A DNA stretch of 64,000 nt from Candidatus Gastranaerophilales bacterium (GTDB taxonomy: Bacteria > Cyanobacteriota > Vampirovibrionia > Gastranaerophilales > Gastranaerophilaceae), in NCBI GenBank assembly GCA_944325605.1, contig CALVAX010000005.1:1-64000 (forward strand), in the 5' to 3' direction. How positions within the stretch are numbered: position 1 is the stretch's first letter; the number at the start of each line of letters is the position of its first letter. The notes beneath the pieces are model-generated. The model saw only the letters and a program-made list of their open reading frames with translations. It ran no database searches and was not told where the DNA came from. A program made the translations under genes and the position numbers. Positions 17,148 through 26,358 of the stretch are shown piece by piece.

Positions 17148-17830
17148 ATGCGCATATTACCTGAATTCCCTGAAAATTTCATATAAGCCAGTTTTTGATA
17201 ATCAGCCATACTCAAAGGTCGTATACCGAAAGATTTTAAAGATTTTTGCGGGGCATCCTGCAAGGAGGGTTCATTAGTGTTTTTGTCTTTCATTGCAAGA
17301 ATTTCTTTCTGCTTTCTTGCTGCATACTGATTTCTCAATACCGGAGTAATTATATTGCAGGAAAGAATTGAACCTAAAGTACTTGCAATAATACTTACTC
17401 CTCCTTTGAATTTCATGAAGTGATCTCTGATATCGCCTGTCATATTAGTTGAGATGTCAGTAGTAACTTTGCCTAAATCTTGAATTTTCTGCTCATCCAC
17501 GAATTTTTTAAGCTTTGGAGTTAAAAGTTTTCCTGATTTTACAAGCTTGTTTCCGACAGAAGTAAAAGAATTTGTGACAAGATAAAACGATAGAATATTA
17601 ACTGCAGCATCAGCAAATTCCTGCGGGATAAGAAACATTTTTTCTTTAGCCGAGATTTTATCGTTAACAACAATAGCCAAAACCTGAGCGGCAGATGACA
17701 AAATCCATCCGAGCACACCTGTATGTACAAGCATTTTTCCCGGGCTTTCGCCATAATTTTTATAAAGATAATTTTTACACTTCATAAAATTGCTGGAGGC
17801 TAATTCTGAAATATTACTTTGAATCGTCAT
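17144..17830 (-). CDS. Hypothetical membrane protein, QP/FKG family partner
   Basis: This 228-aa protein has about three hydrophobic segments (about 38-56, 75-90 and 143-165) and a Lys-rich C-terminus. No named family is recognised. A late TM followed by NIITPVLRNQYAARKQKE resembles the ends of the two large paralogues at 30679-34126 (TM, then a proline, then N/T-x-Y-x5-K). FKG occurs at about 140 and KFSG near the end. Its ATG has a near-perfect ribosome site (AGGAGGTG) and overlaps the upstream membrane gene by 17 bp, so the two are coupled and may form one complex. Confidence 0.65.
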   Translation of the reverse strand: MTIQSNISELASSNFMKCKNYLYKNYGESPGKMLVHTGVLGWILSSAAQVLAIVVNDKISAKEKMFLIPQEFADAAVNILSFYLVTNSFTSVGNKLVKSGKLLTPKLKKFVDEQKIQDLGKVTTDISTNMTGDIRDHFMKFKGGVSIIASTLGSILSCNIITPVLRNQYAARKQKEILAMKDKNTNEPSLQDAPQKSLKSFGIRPLSMADYQKLAYMKFSGNSGNMRI

Positions 17831-18422
17831 GTTTTACACCTCCTGCAGCTGCAACAAATTTGTTTGTTAAAAACTTGGTTAATGGTGCATCAATAACGAA
17901 ATTTGTAATAGTCATTACGCCGAGAGCAACAATTGTTCCGAGTGCATTTTTGTATTGAATAAAGGCATTACAGACATCCGAAAGTGCATTTGACGGTGAA
18001 AAAATTGTATTTAATTTTGTAAGTTCTATTTTGTTTCCGGCCTTATCAACTGATGAAGGCAACTTTGACCACTTATCAATTGCTTTTATGCATCCTTTTC
18101 TGATAAAGTAGCCCGTCAAAGTTCCGGCAATAATCTTAGCCAGAGTTCTGCAAACGGAAACTTTTCTGGTATCCTCGTCAACTGACTTGTTGTGTGCATC
18201 AATAAACGGCTGTGACATCAAGGCTGTTACACCAAGAATTAAACGGTTTTCGGGTGTGGAAATTTCTTTGTTAACCCATTCAATTCTTTTTTGCCATTTT
18301 TCACTGGATATGACTTTATTTGGAATCACATCATAAAATGCCTGCTGAACTTTCTGTCCGCCGGATTTTATCGTTCTGTAAACAGATGAATTTTTAATAA
18401 AAGACGAAATTGCTGATACCAT
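17814..18422 (-). CDS. Hypothetical membrane protein, QP/FKG family partner
   Basis: This 202-aa protein starts at ATG 18422. An upstream TTG at 18473 is in frame but coincides with a likely -35 (TTGAAG), so I prefer the ATG. The segment RLILGVTALMSQPFIDAHNK (about 60-79) matches the SIQPMN and SAQPIN segments of the large proteins at 30679 and 32354. A second hydrophobic hairpin lies at about 90-110 and a third at about 160-180. There is no known family. It is the first gene of a two-gene minus-strand unit with 17144-17830. Confidence 0.62.
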   Translation of the reverse strand: MVSAISSFIKNSSVYRTIKSGGQKVQQAFYDVIPNKVISSEKWQKRIEWVNKEISTPENRLILGVTALMSQPFIDAHNKSVDEDTRKVSVCRTLAKIIAGTLTGYFIRKGCIKAIDKWSKLPSSVDKAGNKIELTKLNTIFSPSNALSDVCNAFIQYKNALGTIVALGVMTITNFVIDAPLTKFLTNKFVAAAGGVKHDDSK

Positions 18423-18538
18423 AAGTACACACCCAAGTCTATAAAGATAGTAAATGTATAGAATTGCCTTCAAAAATAATATTATTACAAAAATTTTACA
18501 AAAGAAGTATTGTTTATATTTTTTTTACATTTATAAAC

Positions 18539-18544
18539 TATAAT
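18539..18544 (+). promoter_or_regulatory. -10 element upstream of 18565 gene
   Basis: A consensus TATAAT lies 20 bp before the ATG at 18565, with AGAGGCG as ribosome site. The preceding 70 bases are a divergent intergenic region with poor -35 candidates. Confidence 0.45.
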
Positions 18545-18564
18545 AAAACTCAAAGAGGCGCACA

Positions 18565-18996
18565 ATGAGATATACAGAATTTAAAAATAACCTTACAAAC
18601 AACATATACCGGAACTACCTGGACGGACGAATCGGAATTGGAAGAGCACAGATTGCTAATATATACAAACAGGGAGAAAAAAATCCCCGTGCGACTTTTA
18701 TGCAGATATATTCAGCCACAAAGGAAATGAAAAAAATATTTCAAAAACAACAAAATGGATTTTACTTAGCAAATCAGCCGGAAAAAATAGAGTCTTCTGA
18801 ATTATCATTTTTTAAATTTTTAGCTGATATTTTTTGTCCTGAACATCAGCTTATAGCTTCAGCAAAAGATGCAATGCACAATGCTATGTTAAATCTTTAT
18901 CCATCAAAAAAATCACAAAAATTCTCTAAGTTTATAATGTTGAAACAAAATTTTCCGATACTGAAAAATATGAAATTTATTGCAAATTTTTTATAA
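18565..18996 (+). CDS. Hypothetical protein
   Basis: A 143-aa basic protein with no recognised family. The N-terminus ([19 protein letters not shown]) is polar and helical, a Gly/Arg-rich turn ([16 protein letters not shown]) follows, and the C-terminus is hydrophobic-basic (LPILKN-like, ending IANFL). There is no signal peptide. The gene is transcribed divergently from the two membrane genes and converges on glgC, overlapping its 3' end by 6 bp. Composition matches its neighbours, so foreign origin is not suggested. Confidence 0.6.
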   Translation: MRYTEFKNNLTNNIYRNYLDGRIGIGRAQIANIYKQGEKNPRATFMQIYSATKEMKKIFQKQQNGFYLANQPEKIESSELSFFKFLADIFCPEHQLIASAKDAMHNAMLNLYPSKKSQKFSKFIMLKQNFPILKNMKFIANFL

Positions 18997-20226
18997 TTTT
19001 GCACCCTTCGGCACAACAGTTACTCCGCCCGGAGACACATAAAAACCGCGGCGCTCGTCTTCTTCTCTGTTGAAACCTATACGGGTATTCGGCGGAATAT
19101 CAACATTTTTATCAATAATTGCACGACGAATTCTTGAGTATCTGCCAATATCAACATTTTCCATCAATATGCTTTCTGAAATTTGAGAATAACTGTTTAC
19201 ACGCACTCTTGGAGAAAGGACACACCTTGACAGGCCTCCTCCTGAAACAATACAGCCTTCTGATACCATTGAATTGGTAGCCATACCAACACGGTCGCCT
19301 TCTGACCAGACAAATTTTGCGGGCGGATAGTTGTAATTAAAAGTTCTTATCGGCCACTCTCTCGAATATAAATTTAATTCAGGAGAACTTTCCAGCAAAT
19401 CCATGTTTGCCTGCCAGTAAGCATCAATACTTCCGACATCACGCCAGTAGCCGCTTTCAGCTTCTGTCATTCCGGGAAATACATTCGATGCAAAATTATA
19501 AACAAAAATCCGCTTTCCTTCTTCCAGAAGCATAGGAATTACATTTTTACCGAAATCGTGGCTTGATGATTCAATTTTTTCATCTTCGTTCAAAGCATTT
19601 AATAAAACATCTTTGTCAAAAATATAATTTCCCATTGATGCAAGACAATAATTTGGATTACCCGGAATTGACTTTGGTTTTTCTTTAGGCTTTTCAACAA
19701 AATTAGTAAGCCGCCAATTTTCATCAATTTCCATTATACCAAATTCATGCGCCTCCTCAATCGGGATAGGTATAGCAGAAATTGTAAGATCCGCACAATT
19801 AAATTTATGAAAATTTAACATCTGGGAAACGTCCATCTTATAAATATGGTCGCCTCCGAAAATACAAACATATCTTGGATTTTCGTCTGTTATATGAAAA
19901 ACGTTTTGATAAATAGCATCAGCAGTTCCTCTGTACCAGTCAGAGCCGGTTCTCATTTGTGCAGGAGCAAGATCAACATACTGATTTAAAAACGGAGATA
20001 ACGCCCAGCCTCTTGTTATATGCTTGTTAAGAGAGTCTGACTTATACTGCGTTAAAACTTTTATTTTAAAAAAGCCGGAATTTATAAAATTATTCAATAC
20101 AAAATCAATAATTCTGTATCTGCCGCCAAAAGGCACAGCAGGCTTAGCACGATCTTTAGTCAAAGGATACAGCCTTTTCCCTTCTCCTCCTGCAAGTATC
20201 ATAACCAATGCATCATCTACAGACAT
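18991..20226 (-). CDS. glgC: Glucose-1-phosphate adenylyltransferase
   Basis: This 411-aa enzyme makes ADP-glucose, the committed step of bacterial glycogen synthesis. The N-terminal nucleotidyltransferase has the GGEGKRL loop (13-19) with [25 protein letters not shown] and VEKP. The C-terminal left-handed beta-helix region carries hexapeptide-like repeats (about 290-400). In-frame ATGs exist at 20241 and 20232, but the GAGGGGG ribosome site is correctly spaced only for the ATG at 20226. No other glycogen genes are adjacent, so the pathway is dispersed. Its 3' end overlaps the convergent hypothetical gene by 6 bp. Confidence 0.94.
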   Translation of the reverse strand: MSVDDALVMILAGGEGKRLYPLTKDRAKPAVPFGGRYRIIDFVLNNFINSGFFKIKVLTQYKSDSLNKHITRGWALSPFLNQYVDLAPAQMRTGSDWYRGTADAIYQNVFHITDENPRYVCIFGGDHIYKMDVSQMLNFHKFNCADLTISAIPIPIEEAHEFGIMEIDENWRLTNFVEKPKEKPKSIPGNPNYCLASMGNYIFDKDVLLNALNEDEKIESSSHDFGKNVIPMLLEEGKRIFVYNFASNVFPGMTEAESGYWRDVGSIDAYWQANMDLLESSPELNLYSREWPIRTFNYNYPPAKFVWSEGDRVGMATNSMVSEGCIVSGGGLSRCVLSPRVRVNSYSQISESILMENVDIGRYSRIRRAIIDKNVDIPPNTRIGFNREEDERRGFYVSPGGVTVVPKGAKL

Positions 20227-20313
20227 AAACATCCCCCTCATGTTCCAACAAACAAATTATACAATGATTACAGAAAAAAATCACTAATTCTTTTTAATTA
20301 TTTTTATAAAGCA

Positions 20314-20925
20314 CTAATGCCCCGCACATCCACCGCAATCGCCGGTACAGTTACCGCTGCAGCCGCCGAGGAGATCAGAAAAATCAAAAACTTTATCTTC
20401 AAGTATCTTTAGAATCACAATAGGATAAAGAACATCTTCAAGGCGTTTAATCTGTTCTTCAAATTCATCCAGATGTGTAAGATTTCCGATTAATACGGGA
20501 TATTGTGCAATAATTTTACCTCCGTCAATTTCGCCGGTGAGTGTATGCACAGTGACTCCGCTAACCTTAACACCCGCTCCGTACGCTCGTGCAATTGCAT
20601 CAGCACCTTTGAATGCCGGCAATAAAGACGGGTGAATATTTATAAAGCGCCCGAGTTCCAAAACATTTGGCTTTAAATCTTTTGAATATCCGCTCAAGGC
20701 AATTAAGTCAAAATTTTCGCCGGCAATATATCCGGCAGTTTCTTCGTAAGGAAGATATTTAACGCGAATACCGAGAATACCGGCTTTTTTTAGAAATTCA
20801 GAATTCAGATTATCCGAAATAGCGCAAAAATCACATTCAATACTTTCTGAAGCTCTTAGGTAATTTACAATCGCCTCCAGATTTCTTCCGCTATTTGACC
20901 CCATAATTGCAAGTTTTTTCTTCAT
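20314..20925 (-). CDS. purN: PurN-like formyltransferase with cysteine-rich tail
   Basis: This 203-aa protein resembles glycinamide ribonucleotide formyltransferase, which transfers a formyl group from 10-formyl-THF in purine synthesis. The N-terminal GSNSGRNLEAI loop, the catalytic INIHPSLLPAFKG segment (N and H) and the D in GEIDGGKII are present. The oddity is the C-terminus: C189, C193, C197 and C200 in CSGNCTGDCGGC, ending in H203, which is not part of known PurN. It may bind metal or a cluster. No other pur genes are adjacent. A divergent formyltransferase with another substrate is possible. Confidence 0.8.
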   Translation of the reverse strand: MKKKLAIMGSNSGRNLEAIVNYLRASESIECDFCAISDNLNSEFLKKAGILGIRVKYLPYEETAGYIAGENFDLIALSGYSKDLKPNVLELGRFINIHPSLLPAFKGADAIARAYGAGVKVSGVTVHTLTGEIDGGKIIAQYPVLIGNLTHLDEFEEQIKRLEDVLYPIVILKILEDKVFDFSDLLGGCSGNCTGDCGGCAGH

Positions 20926-21039
20926 TTTGTTATCCTCTTAAATAGTATTTTTTAAAATTTTATTACAAAAAAAGTAAATATCTAGCAAAAAATATTTTGT
21001 CTAATTTTTCTTAATAAGAAAGTATGAAAGGTTAATTGT

Positions 21040-21429
21040 ATGCAAATTAACAGTATTAATCAACAAGTAAATTTTGGAGAAAAATACCCCGTAGAAAGGC
21101 TTATAAGCTGTGTCTGCGAAAAACCTTTTATAAGAAAAAGTGACAGCGTAAATATTATTACATCTATCCTGAAACTTACCAAAGATGAAAAGAAAGAAAT
21201 GCTTCATAATGAACCAATATTCCAACAACTATTAAAAAAAACAGGTGAATACATAGCAGAACAGCTTCCAAAAATAAAATTATTTGCAAGGTATATGGAC
21301 AATTCAACTGAAGCAAGACACGAATATATACTAGATCTTGCCGAAAAAGAATTCGGAAGTGAAATTAACGTAACAAGACTGAAAAGAAGCAGAGAAATCC
21401 GGGCAAATAAAAAGATATGGGATATATAA
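21040..21429 (+). CDS. F-G motif hypothetical protein
   Basis: A 129-aa protein starting MQINSINQQVNFGEKYP. The early NFG (11-13) is a variant of the N-terminal F-x-G motif found in five other proteins here. The rest is charged and helical (KLTKDEKKEML, then LDLAEKEFG), with no membrane segment or known domain; it is probably a soluble protein. It is monocistronic, followed by a clear terminator, and lies divergent from the purN-like gene. The start codon has only a weak ribosome site (AAAGG, spaced about 10). Confidence 0.62.
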   Translation: MQINSINQQVNFGEKYPVERLISCVCEKPFIRKSDSVNIITSILKLTKDEKKEMLHNEPIFQQLLKKTGEYIAEQLPKIKLFARYMDNSTEARHEYILDLAEKEFGSEINVTRLKRSREIRANKKIWDI

Positions 21430-21466
21430 GATTAAAAATTACACCTTTGATTGAAGATTACAATAT

Positions 21467-21496
21467 AAAAAGACCGCCATACAGACGGTCTTTTTT
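21467..21496. terminator. Bidirectional terminator between convergent genes
   Basis: AAAAAGACCG (21467-21476) pairs with CGGTCTTTTT (21486-21495), with T-tracts on both strands. It serves both the 21040 gene and the convergent oad operon. Confidence 0.88.
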
Positions 21497-21518
21497 AAGT
21501 TAAATTTGCTGCGGCTAA

Positions 21519-22694
21519 TTAGTGGCAGAGAGCAAGCAGGATACCTGCGGCAACAGCAGAACCGATTACCCCTGCAACGTTTGGCCCCATAGCGTGCATT
21601 AATAGATAATTCTGAGGGTTTGCCTCTAAGCCTACCTTGTTAGAAACACGTGCCGCCATCGGAACAGCTGAAACACCTGCCGAACCAATAAGCGGATTTA
21701 TTTTGTCTTTAGAGAATAAATTCATAATCTTGGCAAAAACAACACCGCCTGCGGTAGCAAACGAAAATGCACAAATTCCAAGGATTAGAATAAACAAAGT
21801 CTGTGTCGTCAGGAATTGATCTGCCGACAATTTTGAGCCTACAGACAAACCTAAGAATATAGTTACAATATTAATCAAAGCATTCTGCATTGTATCTGAT
21901 AATCTTTCAACAACACCGCATTCTTTACACAAGTTGCCAAAAGTCAAAGCCCCGACAAGCGGACACGCATCCGGCAAAAATATTATACAAAGCCCCAGTA
22001 CGACAAGCGGAAATACAATTTTTTCTCTTTTTGAAACTTCTCGCAATTGTTTCATTTCAATTTTGCGCTCTGCTTCTGTTGTCAAAAGCTTCATAATCGG
22101 AGGCTGAATTACCGGAACAAGCGCCATATAAGAATATGCCGCAACTGCAATTGCACCCAGAAGTTCCGGCGCAAGTTTTGTAGTTACATAAATTGAAGTA
22201 GGCCCGTCAGCTCCGCCGATAATACCAATTGCTCCGGCCTGCGGAAGCGTAAAGCCAAAACAGCATAACGCCATCAATAATGCAGCGAATATACCAAACT
22301 GAGCAGCTCCGCCCAGTAATGCAGTTTTTGGATTTGCAATCAAAGGGCCAAAGTCAGTCATTGCACCAACGCCCATAAAAATTATCAACGGGAACAATCC
22401 TTTATGAATACCTGCCTCATAAATAATTCCCAAAAATCCGTTCGGTTCAGCAATGCCAGCAACCGGAATGTTTGACAACAAACCGCCGAAAGCTATCGGG
22501 ACAAGAAGAAGCGGTTCAAACTGCTTTTTAATTCCTAACCAGAGCAGGAACAAACAAATCACAATCATTATCGGAGATCCGAATTGATGAAGGAATTGTT
22601 CAAACCCGCTTGTGATTGACGGATCAACAGGCTGTACAAAATTTGCAATCCCTGTTGACTGCCATAGTTTATATAAACTGTCTACAATGTTCAT
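21519..22694 (-). CDS. oadB: Na+-pumping decarboxylase beta subunit
   Basis: This 391-aa polytopic membrane protein decarboxylates carboxybiotin and couples this to Na+ export. The family hallmarks are clear: [15 protein letters not shown] in the central re-entrant region, which holds the Asp known to be essential in this family, and the late [19 protein letters not shown] segment. About nine TM helices are predicted by eye. It is the last gene of the birA-oadG-oadA-oadB unit, with ribosome site AAGGAAAA. OadB, MmdB and GcdB are not distinguishable by themselves; the alpha subunit next door points to oxaloacetate. Confidence 0.93.
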   Translation of the reverse strand: MNIVDSLYKLWQSTGIANFVQPVDPSITSGFEQFLHQFGSPIMIVICLFLLWLGIKKQFEPLLLVPIAFGGLLSNIPVAGIAEPNGFLGIIYEAGIHKGLFPLIIFMGVGAMTDFGPLIANPKTALLGGAAQFGIFAALLMALCCFGFTLPQAGAIGIIGGADGPTSIYVTTKLAPELLGAIAVAAYSYMALVPVIQPPIMKLLTTEAERKIEMKQLREVSKREKIVFPLVVLGLCIIFLPDACPLVGALTFGNLCKECGVVERLSDTMQNALINIVTIFLGLSVGSKLSADQFLTTQTLFILILGICAFSFATAGGVVFAKIMNLFSKDKINPLIGSAGVSAVPMAARVSNKVGLEANPQNYLLMHAMGPNVAGVIGSAVAAGILLALCH

Positions 22695-22760
22695 AATTCT
22701 TTTTCCTTATTTTACTGATATAAGGCTGTATAAAATTCATCCAGCCTAAAACTTTACTTA

Positions 22761-24548
22761 CTAACCTATGGTAACAAGCTCCTGACCTGTTTTAACCTGA
22801 TTTCCAGGTTCAATCTCTACGGATTTTACAACTCCTGAAAGCGGTGATTTAATTTCTGTTTCCATTTTCATTGCCTCAATAACAGCAATCACATCACCTT
22901 CCTGAATTGTGTCGCCGACTGCAACAAGAACTTTAAGAACAGTTCCCGGCAGAGCAGCATTAACAGGTTTTGCCTCGCCTGACAAAGCATGGCTTGCTTC
23001 AATTCCGGCTTTGATATCAATATCATAAAGCTTTCCGTTAACGGTTGCTTTTTTACCTTCAATTGCAACAGCATATTTTTTGCCGTTGACTGTAACTGTA
23101 TAACCGTTTGAGGATGTTTCATTTTTAACTTCACCTGAACCCGGTTCGCATTTTCTAACGCCTATTGTACCTTTGCCTTCAAGGAACAAAATGCCTTTTT
23201 CTTTGCAGGCTGCCGAAATAAAGATATTTTCGTCATTAACCGGCAGACCGGCATCTTCCAGACGTTTTGTGGCTGCTGCAATTCCCTTTTCAGGATCTCT
23301 GTCATTTATATCAACAACAAGCTCTGTTGTAGGCTGAAGATTAAGCTGTTCTGATGCAATCTTAACAATTTCAGCATCAGGTTCGCACGGAGTTTTTCCA
23401 AAATAGCCGAGAACCATTTTGCCGTAACCTTCAGCAATTTTTTTCCATTTGCCGAACATAACGTTATTAAATGCCTGCTGGAAATAGAACTGTGAAACAG
23501 GTGTTACAGATGTACCAAAACCGCCTTTTTCAACAACTTCTTTCATAGCTGCAACAACTTCCGGATATTTATCCATCAAATTGTTATCTCTGAGCATCTG
23601 TGTATTAGCTGTCAAAGCTCCGCCCGGCAATGGTGACTGGATAATCATCGGATTAACAGCAAGAGCTTCCGGAGGCAGGAAGTAATCTTTCATGCATTCT
23701 TTGAATACTTCTTCAGTTTCGAGAATTTTTTCAATATCAACGCCCAGGTCGTAGTCAGTTCCCTTAAGCGCATGCCACATAGAAACGATATCCGGCTGGG
23801 CAGTTCCGCCTGAAACCGGCTTCATAGAAAGGTCAATACCGTCAGCGCCTCCGTCAAGGGCTGCAAGATATGCTGCAAGACCGGTTCCAGCGGTTTCGTG
23901 AGAGTGGAATCTGATATGAGCATCAGGGCCTAAAATTTCTCTTGTTCGCTTGATTGTTTCGTAAACTTTTCTCGGATTCGAAGTTCCTGAAGCATCTTTA
24001 AATGCCAGACTGTCAAACGGAATGCCTGCATCAAGTATACTTCTCAAAACTCTTTCGTAAAAAGCAACGTCATGAGCGCCAGTGCAGCCAATCGGAAGTT
24101 CCATCATGGTAATTGTAACTTCATGCTTCAAACCGTTATCACGGATACATTGACCTGAGTAAATAAGATTGTTTACATCGTTCAGAGCGTCAAAGTTTCT
24201 GACTGTTGTAACGCCGTGTTTTTTGAACATTTTAGCGTGAAGATTTATAATATCTCTCGGCTGAGAATCAAGACCTACAACATTTACACCTCTTGCAAGA
24301 GATTGAAGATTAATATCAGGGCCGACTGCAGCTCTGATTTTGTCCATAGTTTCAAAAGCATTTTCGTTGCAATAGAAAATCGGAGATTGAAATCTTGCGC
24401 CGCCTGCGACTTCAAAATGTCTTAAACCGGCATTTACAGCAGACTGCAAAGCGGGGATAAAATCATCAACAAAAACTCTAGCCCCGTAAACAGATTGAAA
24501 TCCGTCTCTAAATGAGGTATCCATAACCTTAATAAGTTTTTTTCCCAT
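22761..24548 (-). CDS. oadA: Oxaloacetate decarboxylase alpha subunit (biotin protein)
   Basis: This 595-aa carboxyltransferase moves CO2 from oxaloacetate to its own biotin. The N-terminal TIM-barrel domain begins with MDTSFRDGFQSVYGARV (9-25) and continues to about 290. A conserved PYC/OADA helical domain occupies about 300-450. The C-terminal biotinyl domain contains EAMKMETE, with the biotinylated lysine at K561. A Gly/Ser/Asn linker precedes it. The HMGL-type barrel argues for oxaloacetate or pyruvate chemistry rather than methylmalonyl-CoA. Operon position between oadG and oadB fixes the complex, and a biotin ligase gene heads the operon. Confidence 0.94.
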   Translation of the reverse strand: MGKKLIKVMDTSFRDGFQSVYGARVFVDDFIPALQSAVNAGLRHFEVAGGARFQSPIFYCNENAFETMDKIRAAVGPDINLQSLARGVNVVGLDSQPRDIINLHAKMFKKHGVTTVRNFDALNDVNNLIYSGQCIRDNGLKHEVTITMMELPIGCTGAHDVAFYERVLRSILDAGIPFDSLAFKDASGTSNPRKVYETIKRTREILGPDAHIRFHSHETAGTGLAAYLAALDGGADGIDLSMKPVSGGTAQPDIVSMWHALKGTDYDLGVDIEKILETEEVFKECMKDYFLPPEALAVNPMIIQSPLPGGALTANTQMLRDNNLMDKYPEVVAAMKEVVEKGGFGTSVTPVSQFYFQQAFNNVMFGKWKKIAEGYGKMVLGYFGKTPCEPDAEIVKIASEQLNLQPTTELVVDINDRDPEKGIAAATKRLEDAGLPVNDENIFISAACKEKGILFLEGKGTIGVRKCEPGSGEVKNETSSNGYTVTVNGKKYAVAIEGKKATVNGKLYDIDIKAGIEASHALSGEAKPVNAALPGTVLKVLVAVGDTIQEGDVIAVIEAMKMETEIKSPLSGVVKSVEIEPGNQVKTGQELVTIG

Positions 24549-24581
24549 AACATATATCCTTTCATCTAAGTAAAAATCACA

Positions 24582-24827
24582 TTAACCGCGGGCTTTTGCA
24601 ACTGCAATTGCAACGGCAACGGCTTCATCTTCCGACACATTTGAACGTTTCCCGGGTTTTTCAATAATTTCGACTTCTTCCGGAAATATTTTATTCAACT
24701 GCCTGACGCACCAGGACATGGCATTCATAACCCATACCATAATAGCCAGAAATGCAAAGACAAAGCCCATACCTATACTCATAAGAATGAGCCCTTCTTC
24801 AAGCAATACCCAAAAATTTTCTGTCAT
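24582..24827 (-). CDS. oadG: Oxaloacetate decarboxylase gamma subunit
   Basis: An 81-aa protein with a single N-terminal membrane helix (about 10-36) and a charged tail ending in an Ala/Val-rich helix (DEAVAVAIAVAKARG). This matches OadG, which assembles alpha and beta and may bind zinc. Sequence is poorly conserved in this family, so the assignment leans on position between birA and oadA. It shares a 4-bp overlap with birA upstream. Confidence 0.85.
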   Translation of the reverse strand: MTENFWVLLEEGLILMSIGMGFVFAFLAIMVWVMNAMSWCVRQLNKIFPEEVEIIEKPGKRSNVSEDEAVAVAIAVAKARG

Positions 24828-25546
24828 AATATATCTCCTATACTTAATACAATATTTTCATCTTCACATGCAAGCTTCAATGCGCCTGAATTATCAACAG
24901 AAAAAGCTGTTCCGCTTAAAATTCTGTCCGGCAGGCTCACTTTTATTTTTTTATTTAAAAAACAAGCTCTTTTTAAATAATCTTTTTTTATAAACATAAA
25001 CCCTTCGTTTAAAAAATTATTATAATCTTTCCAGAATATGGAGAGAAGTTTATCCAGAAAAGACGCACCTGACGGGCAATCTGATTTTAATTCTATAGAA
25101 AGAGAAGTAACGTCTTTATCTGTAATTTGGAGGACACCCGTCTGCGAGGCGGAGATGTTTATGCCAAAACCAAGTATAAGACCTTTAAAGACTGTTCCTT
25201 GCACAACTGTTTCACAAAGGATTCCGGCAATTTTTTTACCGCTAATCTGAACATCATTAGGCCACTTTATTTCAGGTTTCAAGCCAAAAAATTCTAAGGT
25301 TTTACAAATACAAACAGACATATATTGAGTAAGGTTAGAATATTTTTCATCAAAAACATCGGACGGCTTCAGAACAATCGTGACAAACAAATTGCCTTCC
25401 CCGAGATCAATCCATTTACGGCCTAGCCTGCCTCTTCCGCAGGTTTGCCTTTTTGCAGAAATAACAGTTTTATCAGACAGGTAATCCAGCTCCCGTTTGG
25501 CATATAAATTGGTTGAATCCACCTCATCCAAAGCTATTAAATCCAT
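24824..25546 (-). CDS. birA: Biotin-protein ligase
   Basis: This 240-aa enzyme activates biotin with ATP and attaches it to the lysine of biotin carriers. GRGRLGRKW (37-45, biotinyl-AMP loop) and KWPND (94-98) are intact, and a small C-terminal domain follows. There is no N-terminal helix-turn-helix, so it is a monofunctional ligase, not a repressor. An in-frame start 54 bp upstream exists, but AAGGGGGAAC is perfectly placed for the ATG at 25546. It overlaps oadG by 4 bp. Being first in the decarboxylase operon, it is a functional partner that loads OadA. Confidence 0.93.
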   Translation of the reverse strand: MDLIALDEVDSTNLYAKRELDYLSDKTVISAKRQTCGRGRLGRKWIDLGEGNLFVTIVLKPSDVFDEKYSNLTQYMSVCICKTLEFFGLKPEIKWPNDVQISGKKIAGILCETVVQGTVFKGLILGFGINISASQTGVLQITDKDVTSLSIELKSDCPSGASFLDKLLSIFWKDYNNFLNEGFMFIKKDYLKRACFLNKKIKVSLPDRILSGTAFSVDNSGALKLACEDENIVLSIGDIL

Positions 25547-25600
25547 GTTCCCCCTTAAAAATATATCTCCACAGATAATGATAATACAAACAAAAAACAT

Positions 25601-25628
25601 TTGCGATTTTTTTTTTATGAGTTAAAAT
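25601..25628 (+). promoter_or_regulatory. Probable promoter of the ATP synthase operon
   Basis: TTGCGA (25601-25606), a 16-bp T-rich spacer and TAAAAT (25623-25628) sit just before atpB, with GGGAGAG as ribosome site. It is divergent from birA. Confidence 0.55.
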
Positions 25629-25649
25629 AAATTTGAAAAGGGAGAGAAA

Positions 25650-26339
25650 ATGGAACATTGGATTTATACTTTTAATCTGTTTAACCATCCGATATCAATG
25701 AATATGGATACCCTTATTACGATGTGGCTGTCCATGCTTTTGCTGATAATAATTGCTCTTATCACGACACATAAAACATCAATATATCCTTCAAAACTTC
25801 AGCTTGCGGCAGAAGGAATAATAAAATATTTTTCAGGAATAGCGAAAGCAAGTATGGGAGAAGAAGCATCGAAAAAACATCTTCCGCTTATACTTACGCT
25901 TTTTATGTTCATATTAACAGCAAATCTGGTCGGACAACTTCCATGGCACCTGATTCATCTGAAAACAGGCGAACTTGCATCACCTAACAATGATATCAAC
26001 ATGACAGCAGCCATGGCTATTGTTGTTTCACTTTATTATATTTATTACGGAGTAAGAAAAAAAGGATTTCACTTCTTTTTCCATGGTTTCAGCATTGACG
26101 GCATAATCATAACGCTTGTTGACACTCTGGAACTTTTTGTAAGGCCTTTTTCTCTTGCATTACGACTTTTTGCAAATATTTTTGCAGGAGAAGTTCTGGT
26201 ATTTACAATTGTCGGAATTGTGGCATATTTTGTGCCGCTGCCGTTTATGCTGTTTGAACTTTTTGTAGCATTAATTCAGGCACTTGTATTTACCTTGCTT
26301 TCAACGACTTATATATCAATGGCAGTAAATGAAGAGTAA
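25650..26339 (+). CDS. atpB: F-type ATP synthase subunit a
   Basis: This 229-aa membrane subunit forms the ion half-channels beside the c-ring. The essential arginine is in LFVRPFSLALRLFANIFAGEV (TM4 region, about 165-185), with the usual late TM5 (about 205-225). It is the first gene of the operon. The typical cyanobacterial atpI gene is absent upstream; birA lies there instead, on the other strand. Confidence 0.95.
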   Translation: MEHWIYTFNLFNHPISMNMDTLITMWLSMLLLIIIALITTHKTSIYPSKLQLAAEGIIKYFSGIAKASMGEEASKKHLPLILTLFMFILTANLVGQLPWHLIHLKTGELASPNNDINMTAAMAIVVSLYYIYYGVRKKGFHFFFHGFSIDGIIITLVDTLELFVRPFSLALRLFANIFAGEVLVFTIVGIVAYFVPLPFMLFELFVALIQALVFTLLSTTYISMAVNEE

Positions 26340-26358
26340 TTTATAGAAGGAGAAAATT

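Noticed and set aside
18423-18473. TTG start 51 bp upstream for the membrane gene at 17814
   Set aside because: The TTG coincides with a likely -35 box (TTGAAG); the ATG at 18422 is more plausible.
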